Shown here: positions 28,824 to 39,552 of the stretch, piece after piece | How positions within the stretch are numbered: the first letter of the stretch is position 1 | How the letters are laid out: each line of letters begins with the position of its first letter | Program-made: the position numbers and the translations under genes | Notes under the pieces: generated by a model | Told to the model about the DNA's origin: nothing | The model's database searches: none | Seen by the model: the letters and a program-made list of their open reading frames with translations, nothing else | Source: Rhizophlyctis rosea | Taxonomy: Eukaryota; Chytridiomycota; Chytridiomycetes; Rhizophlyctidales; Rhizophlyctidaceae | Assembly: GCA_027596075.1 (NCBI GenBank) | Contig: JADGJC010000030.1 | Coordinates: 62,001 to 126,000 of the forward strand | DNA length: 64,000 bases | Direction: 5' to 3'

Positions 28824-30537
28824 TTTGGGAAAATTTGAGCCGGGCGGAGGAGGAATCACTGTGGCTAACTCTATCGCGTGGTGTTATGCTGTTATCATGA
28901 CATATGTACCTTCACATCAATTAGTCAGCACGTACAGTGACTGCAGGACTAAGTTGATTGCTGCTTGTTCCATGGCAGCTTCGAAAAGTGAAACTAAGTG
29001 AGCTCGTCGCGCCGAAATGGCTCATCATTCCACTATTCCGCAAACGATCAGGATGATTGACATTACTTACCAGTGTCCGGCTGTATGGCATGGCAATCTC
29101 ATAAGGTCACTAAGGTCCCACACGATCAAAATATTTGATATGATTCCCAAGATTTACGGCACCCGCGATGGGGAATACGATCGCGAAAGTCTTTGGACAG
29201 ACTGGAAGCTCGGCATTCTGCCCATATATTCGAGGATGAAGCTGGGTTTGCAATGAACGTGTTGACACCTAGGAAGTTGCCAGCGGAATTTATCTGCGCA
29301 TCCTTGGCTCGAACAGGTCTGCAGCGAGCGCCCGGATACACCAACTTCGTGATCCAGTTCATCTGAGGCCTCAACCGAAAGGACGAGTCAACATGCAATA
29401 TGATTAGAACTTTATACGCTACCTCCGTGCCCTCCATTGCCGCCCTCCGGCAGTTCCGAAGAATTGCTGTGTGAACCATTGGCTGTGGTTCTGGAGTCGA
29501 GCGATGATGTAAGCCAGAACGACACGTGATTTCGCCTTTTCCTTGTGAGGCCATTTTGTGAACTGCCCTACCATTTTCGAAATACCAACACAACTCCGCC
29601 ATCTTGGCCGCCGTTGGCTTTGATTGAGTTTAGTGTTCAAATCCGGAGACCAGAGGACCCGATTGATAACATACGATAACGCGGGCTTAGATGCCCGGTC
29701 AGCCCGAGAAATGACAGACTTCGTAGAAATTCAGATTTTGGAGGGCGGAGGTTGGGGAGGCAGGATCTGGATCCTCTCCCATTTGCCATGCCTGAACCCC
29801 TTCCATGAATATCATGATGTCCTCAGATCTTCCCTTCGCCTTTTGTGAAAAACCATCAGACGGCAGGTATCTCTTGGGTTGACAAAAGCTTGCGGTCAGA
29901 ATTGAGGTACATTTGCGATCCGTCCTCATATGCAGCATGCACGATCATAGCTCATAGCTTTCCCTTGGTAGGGTGCCAGCAGTGGCACACCGTCTTTCTT
30001 TGTTCCTCATCGGATCCAATAACATTTGAGTTTTTTATACAAAGATGCACCCCATGAAGCTCAAATGGCTGCTCAGCTCTCTCATCTTGCCCACTTTGCT
30101 CATCACACCCGGCAAGGTTTGCATGGTACAGGTGAACGAGTGTGTGCTTACGACTACCGCAATCATTACCACAACTGCCGCCACCACTACTACCTGCACA
30201 ACCACAAGCATTCAAATATGTTGCAGCGCCGACGAAGAGCAAGCCCTCTCTTCCTCAACGCTACCGTCCTGTTGTCAACAAGTACAAAGCTGTTACTGAA
30301 AAAAGGGTGCGAACAGGGGCTAGAGCAGGAATAGATGGTTAGTTCATAAGACACTCAGTGTCTTAAATTCTTCCGTTATTAGAGCCATATGTGGCGAACA
30401 GTAGAGGTTTAACGGAAGCCAATAAGAAATGTGGTGCGATTGGGGTGGTCCATAAGTGACAAGTCAGATTCCGCATATACTTTTATCATATATTACAATT
30501 ATATACAACTAGTCGACTTGCCCGGCTGCTCCACCCT
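28824..30537. other. Gene-poor stretch of 1.7 kb
   Basis: No gene is confidently called. A minus-strand frame at 29126-29602 has no domain and no coherent splice partner. A perfect palindrome, AAGACACT at 30348-30355 against AGTGTCTT at 30357-30364, lies near the convergent end. The small plus-strand candidate at 30045-30299 is listed separately. Confidence 0.4.
30045..30299 (+). CDS. Candidate small secreted Cys/Thr-rich protein
   Basis: 84-codon frame starting MHPMKLKWLLSSLILPTLLI, which resembles a signal peptide with two Lys before a hydrophobic core. The remainder is rich in Thr and has at least eight Cys, in the style of small secreted fungal proteins. There is no intron, no family match and an open frame also exists on the other strand, so this may be chance. 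Confidence 0.3.
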   Translation: MHPMKLKWLLSSLILPTLLITPGKVCMVQVNECVLTTTAIITTTAATTTTCTTTSIQICCSADEEQALSSSTLPSCCQQVQSCY

Positions 30538-31457
30538 TCAAGAGGGAACAAACTTGATCGTTGGTTGAGATGTATTCAACTTCGATGAGCTCTTGCTTCC
30601 TTGCCGTATCAATGCAATGTCTGGCGCAGGCGGCATTCTATCCTCATCCCTCCGTCTTCTCCCTGAGCCTCCCCCTCTTTTTCCCCTATCACTTCGCCCT
30701 GAATTGCTGTGTTCATAGTATGCTGGCAGTGCCGGCGGCCGCCGGAATCTGGCACGCATCAGCAGCGCCGTAAACAGGCTACCCAAGAATAGGGCAGCCA
30801 TCACAGCGCCGACCATTCCCGCTATTGGGACGGTGGTATGTACTGAGGGTGTGGGTAATGACAGGAGGCTGCTGTTGCCACTGACGGTGGCGATCAAATC
30901 GATACTGCGTGATGTGTGCAGTGGGTTGTGGAAGATCGATATGTGCCAAGGACCGCCGCACTAACATGAGAAATCGCGTCAGTTCCATGAGAGGCATTAT
31001 GCTGCAAGCTCATAACATGTGTACCTCACTTCCAGCCGCCGTGATGTTGCATTGGCCGGGACACGCCTGTAACGCATCATCCTTGTTCCCGTAATACCCA
31101 ATATTGGAGTCTATGCCACCACAATAACAGTTGTCCCCAGCAATGCCTGCGTATGCAAGCGGAGCGGGTAGGCGTCTACCCATATATTCTGACGTTGCGC
31201 TGCATATCTATTTATGGGACGGGTAGAAAGTCAGTGCCTCATCGCAGGACGGCTGATTGCTTACACAGTATCACCTGTAAACATGATTGAACGGTGTTGT
31301 TACTTTGAGCAATGTGTGCGGCATACAGGATTCGGGGAGCGCCGTCTGGGTAGCATCCGAGGTAAACGTAATCATTTGGAGAAGATTGGGCGTCAATCGA
31401 TGTGAGGAAGAGGAGCAGGGCCAGGGATATGGCAAGGAGCGAGCGTTTTGGAATCAT
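30538..31457 (-). CDS. WSC-domain single-pass membrane protein
   Basis: Exons 31275-31457, 31025-31207 and 30538-30960, all phase 0, give 262 residues. Residues 1-23 are a signal peptide (RSLLAISLALLLFLTSIDAQ). Residues about 30-145 are a WSC domain with the expected eight Cys: YLGCYPDG, SCLQ, ICSATS, DNCYCGG, CPGQC and CGG. A short Ser/Thr stalk leads to a membrane helix (PIAGMVGAVMAALFLGSLF, about 178-200). The cytosolic tail is strongly basic (RGKRGGGSGRRRR). WSC proteins bind carbohydrate and in yeast sense cell-wall stress; the layout here suits a wall sensor or surface lectin. Secure as a family, role inferred. Confidence 0.9.
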
Positions 31458-32310
31458 GATGGGTATAGATAGGTACAGTGCAAGTGGTAAGAATAGACGG
31501 AAGGATGATTACAGGTACGCGCTTTCGTTGGGTTACATAGGTAAAAGCCAAAAAGGTGGTCGCTCCGGAATATGTGGATTGGACTGTCCCAAAAACTGGT
31601 TGCCCCTATCGCTACTCATGATGCTGGCGCGAGGGAAGGTTAGCCACATATATAAAGGAATAGAGTGGACCAAAAACGTGAGAACCCGTCATCAGCGAGC
31701 ACTTTTACCTTCATCCGCAAGCTTGCACAACGCAGGCAAAACTAGGTTGCCGGAGAACCGTCCTCCGCACGCAGGGCATCCAGTCTGTTGCATGGTTCTA
31801 TCATTGACATAACTTTTGTGATATGGGACAAGGAACTCCAGTCCTTGAAGCTTTCTCACAAAATTTTTGCAGGGCGAGTGCGCTGCAGCATCCCACAACA
31901 AGGACTTTCCTTGGATAGACTTGCACGCGGAAGTTGAGTGAGTGACAAAATGGCGGTTCCCTTCATAAAGAACCGAAAACGCGTTTGGTGTCACGGAGTG
32001 CGCGGCTCTGATGCAGGATCTGATGCGGGGTCTTGCCTGTCTTGCACATGGTTGACGGTAGTATAACTTTATTTGGTAATATTGCGTGACGAAATTGCAA
32101 CAGTTTCAAGGTTTCCTGGCACAGTCATGCTAGCACGAAGGCACAGCCATAATCGTTCCTGTCTTGGAAGTCCATTGCGAAACTGGTTGATTCGCACAAG
32201 GTTATGCTATCTATTACTATGTTATGTCCGACACCCTGACTGGCCTTCTGAGTACTATCAAGGAGATTGCAACCTTGCACTACGACACAAATCTATGAAA
32301 GACATCCATT
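31458..32310. other. Intergenic upstream of the WSC gene
   Basis: 853 bp between the WSC start and the F-box/WD40 stop. Short frames on both strands (31692-31994, 32073-32342) show no domain. Nothing recognised. Confidence 0.4.
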
Positions 32311-34381
32311 CTAAATCAACCCTTCCGGCGCAAACATCCTAACCACCCCATCCATCCCTCCCGTAACAATCACGCGGTCATCAAACGCGACTCCTGTAAT
32401 CCCATGTGGGACTTGTAGATCCTTCTTCTCCTCTTCTAATTCTAATTTTCCCTTACGCGACCCATTGCTAGAACTCGAACTGCTACGAATAGGTGTTGAA
32501 TCATCCACAACAACGGTAGGGCCAACCCCCGTGTCAATTGTATTATCCTTGAGTTCGTAGATCTTCCGGCCTGTAAGGTAGTTCCATACCACGCAGCGTC
32601 CGTCGCCGCCGCCTGCGATGAGACGCCACGGGTCCATTTGTATGCAGAGGGCCCAGGACTGCATGGTCGAGGATGGGTGTGGGGATGTGGGGAGGGATGG
32701 TGGGGTGTCGTGCGGAGGCGATTCTGGAAAATTGATTGTGCGAGTGGGCTTCTTCAGGGCGCTTGTTGGGCGGACACTTCCGGAGTCTCTGTTGGGAACA
32801 AGTGTGTCCGGCGAGGGAGTGGTTGCGAAACGGTCTCCGAGCGAGAAGGTTTGCTGCTTCTGGAAAGTGTCTGGGAAGGTAGCCCAAGTTTGCAAAATCT
32901 CATAGTCGGTGCTGGTTGGACCTTTGAGTTGAGGGATGGGTTTAACAGTGTACACGTACACGCGACCGGAGAAGGTGCCAAAAGTCAAGCGGGAACCAGT
33001 GAACTGGAGGCAAGATACCGGATCGTGTGTTGATGGGCTGATGCTCATATCAAGCACTTGCAGGCAGTTGCCGCTGATAGTAAAACGCAAATAGTCAGCT
33101 GCAGAATACCTTCATTACGTCGACATATTCAACCTGTAATGCCCAACTTACCTATGTAGATGCCAAACCCGGACAATCCCATGGATATCTCCACTGATCA
33201 AGACGTAGGCAGTAAAATCCAGGCACTTGATACTCGAACCATGGCCATGCAAGGTACGCAAGGGTACAACCTTCAAGGGCCCCTTAGCTCTACTCTCCGC
33301 GGTGCGCGGCCGCCCTGAGCGTGATTTCGATTGCGGAGAAGAGGGAGCATCACGAAGGAATTGCCAAATGCGGCAGGATTTGTCACTGCTCCCAGATATA
33401 AGGAAGGGCGCATTATACCGTAAACATGTTACTGTCCCACTATGGCCTTTTAAATTCGCCATCAATGTGCCGGACGGAATGCCCCAAACGCGAATAGTTG
33501 TGTCTCCGCTGATATACAGATATAAGCGTGGCTTCCACTAAAGCTATTATAAATCGACGTTACCTGCCTGTTATCACCTACAGAGATGACAACACATTAG
33601 CACGTTTTGTTTCATCCTGACTTCCGATCCGCCATACCTGATCTTCATTGAGACAGACCGAGAAGACGCCCTCCTTGTGCCCCACCAAAGTGGCAACAAG
33701 CTGTCCATTCTTCGAATCAAACACCTTACATTCCCCATCAGCGCTACCAGTGGCAATCCTGTCCCCATCAAATGACAAGCTCAAAATACCCAATGTGTGA
33801 GCCTGAAAACTCCGGTGTCGCAATACTCCATGGGCCCAGTTCTCTAAACAATAGATCTTCCTCGCATTGAACTTCATTGGCGCATTCGGAGCATAGTTGG
33901 CATCTGCCAACGCTCGCAACCCAATGCGCGCATATAGGCGATGCCATAATCTTACATCGCGAAGAGCTGACTGCCAGGCGCGACTGATTTGGGTTGCGGT
34001 ACAGAAGTCGCGCGGGTGGATGTAACTTATGATTCGATGGACGGGTTCGGTGGGCAGAAGGCGGATAAAGTCTCGGTGTAGGCGGGGAAGGAGGGCGTTC
34101 AGGTAAAGCATATCCTGTGGATCGCATTGTTTTAGTATTGACAGTAAGAAGATTTGACGTTGTGATGGAGGTAACGCGGGGAACTGCGCAGCGAGCTTCT
34201 CTAAGGAGATATCGGTTGGGAGGGAGGCAGCAAGATTGGGATTGCTTCCATCTGCGCCATTGTTTTGAGAAGCTTGCGTGTCACGTCGGGGCCGGAGAGG
34301 GTTTAGGGGGGAAGAGGAGCGCCTGCTAGAGGATAGAGCATCCCTTTTGCGGTCCACTGCAGCCACTGAAGATCGGCGCAT
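32311..34381 (-). CDS. F-box/WD40 protein (SCF substrate receptor)
   Basis: Exons 33638-34381, 33152-33537 and 32311-33073 encode 630 residues. An F-box lies at about residues 100-145 (LPTEPVHRIISYIHPRDFC then AWQSALRDVRLWHRLY). WD40 repeats follow: AHTLGILSLSFDGDRIATGS, GHKEGVFSVCLNED, YISGDTTIRVWG, GHSGTVTCLRYN, GHGSSIKCLDF, and a last blade VIVTGGMDGVVRMFAPEG. Disordered Ser/Pro inserts interrupt the later blades. It should recruit phosphorylated substrates to an SCF ubiquitin ligase. I start at ATG 34381; the frame continues open upstream to 34822 but that part looks non-coding (no conserved sequence, overlaps the divergent 5' region). Confidence 0.88.
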
Positions 34382-34773
34382 TTCGACGTTGTATTTCGTG
34401 CCGTGTGAGGTTAAGTATCGTTGATTTTTACAGTATGAAAGGATGAAAAGGGAGGATAAGAATAATCTATTGTTGCTCACGATGACATGCCACCAAGATG
34501 ATGGCAAACACCTCAACACGTGGGTCCATTTTGATCTGACAACCCTGAACAATTGGAGGGTTACATAACAACGCCACCGGCCACTGGCTGTTATGTGGCT
34601 TGTCGGAGGTCCGCGTATGGCCCACTGCGCACCTGCCTGTTTGCCAAGAACCTTCTTTCTCCATTTTACACATTTCACCACTTGCATGTTGTGGAAAGTG
34701 CACCCTACCCATGTTGTCTCCTGAAACCATACACTCTTACATCCTCTGCTATCAACACTCAACATAACGGTCA
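34382..34773. promoter_or_regulatory. Divergent 5' region of F-box/WD40 and glycosyltransferase-like genes
   Basis: 392 bp between opposite start codons. No third gene is visible. Promoter role is inferred from position. Confidence 0.45.
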
Positions 34774-36308
34774 ATGATCCCAATACCGAGTAACTTCCAA
34801 CGACTACTGCTGGTCCTTGCACTCGTAACCGTCCTCGGCTGGGTTACAACCTCAACGTTGTGGTCTCGAAAAGAAGACGAAACGGCACTATCACCCATCA
34901 AGCAACAACCTATTACTACGATAAACTCAAACCTACACCATACAGTAAACTACAAGTCGCGTGTACTATATTACTCACGGCATGATGGTCAGAATATATC
35001 CCTTCATACCTTCTATATGAAATTTACACCCTTTTGAAAAACAGGAACAATATCAGACTTCGAATATATCAGCAAACAGATCGGAATAGAGGTGACCGTC
35101 ATCAAACCTGGGGTATGTCATAGAAAAGGTCTGCGGAACCAGCTGGTGTGTTTCAGGCCTTTGAATTGAGATTGACGAATCAAACCGAAGACCAACTACG
35201 GCGAGTGGAACGACTGCCTCTATAAAGACGACTGCGCCGGACGGTTTCTCAAAGCACTCTGCTCTGCATACGATTACATCGTGGTTGGAGATATCATTCC
35301 TGATGGCCGACCATTCTTGCATGACAAATGCTTGCAAGGGACAAGAGTCAAGATTGTGCTTCAGGCTACCAACCGTTTCGATCTTGCAGCTCCCGAAGCG
35401 GAGGAATTCAAAAAGCTGGTGCGCAAACGGTTGACCCAAAATGCAGATAGAGTCTACTTTGTCGCCAATAAGTAGGAGTGAAAAGGCGCATTTCCTATCA
35501 AACATACTCTCACGTACAACTTCCTACAGTCCTTTCGAAGCCTTCTACCTCTGCAGAGCCAAAATCAACCCACCACGTTACGCAATCCTCAAACCCACAG
35601 GCTTTTCAGAGAACTACTTTGAAACAGAACACCACCCGGACAGTTTCAAAGGGGATTTCGATACGGTGGTATTTACGGTGAAGGCGAATCAGCATGGAGC
35701 ATTTTTGCAAGATAAGCTGAAGGAGCTCGGCATCAAGTTCCGAGCGTTTGAGGGAAGTTATGGGGGGCCGCAAATTTTGGCGACGTATAAGGCTGTTATA
35801 CAGTTGCCTTATCAGGTATGCATTCAACCTTTGGACCCGTGCGTTGTGTGTTGTATGAGAGCGTCTGATGCACTATCCCCGCCAGGTATCCGTAATGTCC
35901 CTCCCCGAAAACCTCCGCCACGGCGCCGCATACCTCCTCCCCACACCAGAATTCTTCCTAACATTCTGCACAAAATACCCAGAATACGTCATGTGGCACG
36001 CATACGAGCTCTGTCAAGAGCCGCGTACGCTTGACAAGAAGGTTGCGAGGCTGCAGAAATGGACGGATTGGTGGCAGCCGGAGATTCGGGAGGCTGTGAC
36101 GTATTTTGGGAGTTGGGAGGAGCTGGCGGAGGTGTTGAAGAGCAACGATTTTGCGGTGAAGAGGAGGAAGGCGAAGGAGGTTATGGAGGGGGAGGAGAGG
36201 AGGATTGTGGAGGGATGGAGGGAGGTGTTTGGGCTTCGGACGGTGGGGGTGGATGCTGGGGAGTCGATTTGGAGGACGGAGGAGGTCAAATGTGATCGGG
36301 ATGCATAG
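34774..36308 (+). CDS. Type II membrane protein, predicted glycosyltransferase
   Basis: Exons 34774-34987, 35045-35112, 35191-35471, 35530-35815 and 35886-36308 give 423 residues. Residues 9-27 are an uncleaved signal anchor (LLLVLALVTVLGWVTTSTLW), followed by a short stem. The lumenal region has alternating hydrophobic strands and helices (ALCSAYDYIVVGDIIPDGRP, KIVLQATNRFD, DRVYFVANNPFEAFY, then GSYGGPQILATYKAVIQLPY). This resembles fungal GT-B-like transferases whose region around VLQATNRFD and NNPFE is recognisable, but I cannot name the family or sugar. The C-terminus is Glu/Lys-rich. Golgi location is inferred from topology. Confidence 0.65.
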
Positions 36309-36693
36309 TGTTATGTAGTTGTGCGAGCCGTGATAGTGATAGACGTTTCACTAATGTAGTTAGTTAGTTTGTGCCGCCAAAATGCCTTCAGATGATATTT
36401 CGCAAAGACAATCATATCCAACACCAAGCAAGCCCACCCAAATTCACTATAGAATTTTATATATGATACATAATCGAAAGTTACATACAAGCTCGCGAGA
36501 GGTTCAGGTTTATATGCACATAACAGTGGGGCTCGCAAATCTATATATACAGAAGCTGGAGGAGAAGGAATCAAAAAATTTATATAAGGTGCGCTTCAAT
36601 GGAGGCTGAAACGAGGGTTGGACCAGCTGTCCGCGCGGAAGAATGACGGGCGGTGGAGAATGATATCGGGGGAAGGGGATGGGGAAAGGAGAC
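36309..36693. other. Intergenic between convergent genes
   Basis: 385 bp, AT-rich around 36440-36590. Presumably holds two 3' UTRs. No gene seen. Confidence 0.4.
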
Positions 36694-37728
36694 CTAATTC
36701 GACTCCCGGTTCGTGGTTATACGTGACGGTTTGTACTTTGTTGCAGAAGGGGGAGTTAAGAGGGACGGGGTTCTTTGTGCGTGATACTGGCGAGGTTCCT
36801 GTGCAGATGGTGTCAGTGATCTTTCGTCCAAATTCTGTGGAGGCGGACCAATCACCATACCCAGAATGCGCAAATCCGCCCCAGGGGTCAAACTGTCGCT
36901 CTCCTTCGGTCTGAAAGGCGTTTTTGACAACCTCGGTGGCTCCATGCGCGGCTCTGCTCCAACGCTCGGCCCATGCATGGCAGCAAAGCGCTCCAAAGAC
37001 GCCTCCATCCCAAAGAAAACAGAGGGAACGGAAGACTTCCGCCTCCTGTGACCCTTGGCCCCATCCCGCGATACGGGAGAGTTGAAGTTCATGAGAACAT
37101 GCGCTTTTGGTTTGCTGACAATCTCCAGTAGCTCAGCATAGGCATCGTCCTCGCTGTAGTCGGATGAAAAACTGGAATTTTGAAGGCCCATCAGTCGTCC
37201 GGGATATGGCGTGGACAGTGCCGTAGCACCATATGCCAAAACTCACCCATCTTCCGACTCGGCATTTTCCATGTTCTCGTTGACAGGAGTGAGAGGTTCA
37301 CCCACTGGAGCCAGGTCCGACCAGGTGCTAAGTGGTGTTGGACGTACGGGTGGAGTAGGGTGCCCCAATTTTCCCATGCCAGACGATCCCCTCATCCCAC
37401 GCAAACTAGCCGAAGAGTTCAGCACCGCCTTCCTCAAACAATCCGCTGCGTCCATATCCTCCGGCCCGGAACCTGAGAGTTTGGCGGGAGTCGAGGCGTC
37501 GAGGCGGGGTACGAGCATATGAGAGGTGGGAGCGGTGACGGGTTTACGGGGCGCTGGGCACATTATAACGCTGCGCTCCTCAGGGTCAGTGAATTCCAGT
37601 CCTACACGAGTATACGGAGCAGTTTCCGGAGCCCACACGGGCCGTGCAAACTGAGGTCCTGGTGCGAGGAACGCTATAGGCGAAGTTGTTGAGGGCCCAA
37701 CGGATGGAGGTCGGATGAGGGAAGGCAT
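36694..37728 (-). CDS. Ser/Pro-rich disordered protein, unrecognised
   Basis: Exons 37247-37728 and 36694-37171 join in phase to 319 residues. The protein is rich in Pro, Ser and Thr with many SP/TP sites (PLTPV, SLTPSA, LLTPPSA), consistent with a phosphorylated, disordered regulator. A basic patch RRRKSS near residue 205 could be a nuclear signal or kinase site. A more ordered section reads EDDAYAELLEIVSKPKAHVL. No domain recognised. Position between convergent and tandem genes gives no functional hint. Confidence 0.6.
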
Positions 37729-38195
37729 GCTGATATAGATAGAATTGGGTACGCGGAGTATGATACAGAGGTTGACTGCTACCTACAGTCAATGTACAAG
37801 GTAGAAAAAAGGTATATGCACTGAACCGATACACGATGAAGGTCAGGTTCAACTTGGTGATGAAATGGAAGTGCAGGAAGTGTTGGGAAAAAAAGGGGTG
37901 TGGAGCCGGTGAGACCAACCCCCTCCCAGTCAACCCGGCTGTTTCTGGGGCCACCATGTCACCGCGTTGCACATGTGTCACACCTCCAGTTGGTTGGCCG
38001 CTTGTGGCTTGTTTGTTGCCACCGCTTGTTTGCCTCCCGTATTATCTTGATTGAATCACCGATGCTTGTTGCTTATGCGATCATGACCAGATGGCACTAG
38101 GCACCATAGGTACCTTCTATGTACAATTTACAAATTACAGATGATAAGAACAAAGGAGGGAATACTGAACTACTACACACTACTGCGGGTCTCTT
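37729..38195. other. Intergenic between tandem minus-strand genes
   Basis: 467 bp holding the 3' UTR of the DUF4203 gene and the promoter of the Ser/Pro-rich gene. No gene seen. Confidence 0.4.
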
Positions 38196-39122
38196 TCACG
38201 CAAACTCCTTCCCTTTTGACTTGGTTGGAATGAATGCCCGCCCGATGTTGATTTTCCACTGGACGAGCATGCCCACAATCGCCAATGCTACCATCCCCGC
38301 CAGCATACCGTACACTTTGGGCGTTGCGGTAAAGTTTCCAAAGCTAGGCTTCGACGCGGATGAAAGGAACGCATTGGCAGAGTCCGCAAAACCGGTGCCG
38401 ATGAAGACATCAGCTCCCAGCAAGACACTGTGTGGGACATTCAGTGAGGAGTAGTCTCAAACGAGAACCAAGAAGTAAGATGTGCTTACCCGTATGACCC
38501 CAAGACCGAGGTTGCCACAATGATGACCGCCTTTTGGAAAAAGTAAATGATGACGACACCAAAGATTGACATGACAATCAAAAATGCCGTTCGTGGAGCT
38601 CCCGAGTCCAAAAGTCCACCAGTCTTCCACGACAAGATGAACAGACCCAACGCGAAGCCGCCCAAGGCACCCAAAAGGCCTAGCGCCAACTTCCAGAAGC
38701 AAATCGCCAGCCCTCCTCCCAAAACGCCAAAGACCAATGCCGACACAAGCAAGATGGTATCACGATTGGTGCCGTAACCGGTTGCGGGCTCAATGTTAAT
38801 CATCAGCATGTATCCAAGTACGCCGAAGAAGTAGAATCCCGCAAGGAACAAAGTCGGTCGGAAGAGGCGATGACCCAGGAAATTGAACATAAGGCCGGTG
38901 ATGATCAGAAAACCGCCCAGCACTCCGGTTTGCGCTATGAGGTGTTTTCCTTCTAAAAACGAGCTCACGCTTAGCATCAAAAATTGAAACTGTGCATGTC
39001 TCTAAATCAAACTCACCATCGACAGTTTGCTCCCCGAAGACCGCGCCAGCTGTGTCTGCGGCTGCCACGCATCCGGCCAAGACCAGAAGCAACAGCGCGT
39101 GTATGGGCCTAATAATGGCCAT
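38196..39122 (-). CDS. DUF4203 / TMEM198-like multi-pass membrane protein
   Basis: Exons 39017-39122, 38490-38952 and 38196-38427 give 266 residues. Residues 1-22 are a signal peptide (HALLLLVLAGCVAA). Six or seven helices follow, starting GVLGGFLIITGLMFNFLG and continuing LFLAGFYFFGVLGYMLM, TILLVSALVFGVLGGGLAI, LALGLLGALGGFALGLFIL, TAFLIVMSIFGVVIIYFF, and a last helix after KVYGMLAGMVALAIVGMLV. Gly-rich helices and repeats are typical of DUF4203 (TMEM198/TM7SF3-type). The short tail is basic. Molecular function unknown. It is divergent from NBS1. Confidence 0.8.
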
Positions 39123-39552
39123 GGCTTACTGAAGCTAAGTATTTGTGGACTAGTGCGTTCTGCTTGCAAAGGGAAAACGTTGTCGCAGCAAGTATGTAAG
39201 TTTTATGTGCTCTCAATGTGTGCTTTGGTTTGCAAAACGGCCCTTTGTGTGGGGTCGGTTGGAGGAAGGAGGTTTGTGGACGGTGTGGAGGCAAGGGCCT
39301 GTGCGGTGTGGTCCCCCTCCGAAATGAAAGTTTACTGAGTGCTATTTTGGGAACGGCACAAGAATGGCATTTGACCGCCATTGTAAGCCACCATAGCCAC
39401 CTGTCGAGGTCACTGGGCCAAGATCAGATGCCCAGGACAAGCTGCGCAACCTCTTGATGAGGCTCTTGACAGTGTCTTGGCAGTGGGCTTTCCCACCAAG
39501 AAACACATTGCCAAGAAGTCATCGCCATCTTGAAGTGACTCTGGCCAGCACA
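39123..39552. promoter_or_regulatory. Divergent 5' region of DUF4203 and NBS1 genes
   Basis: 430 bp between opposite start codons; no other gene is visible. Promoter function inferred. Confidence 0.45.

Noticed and set aside
34382..34822. Upstream extension of the F-box/WD40 frame
   Set aside because: Open by chance; the sequence lies in the divergent 5' region and lacks protein-like conservation, so the ATG at 34381 is preferred.
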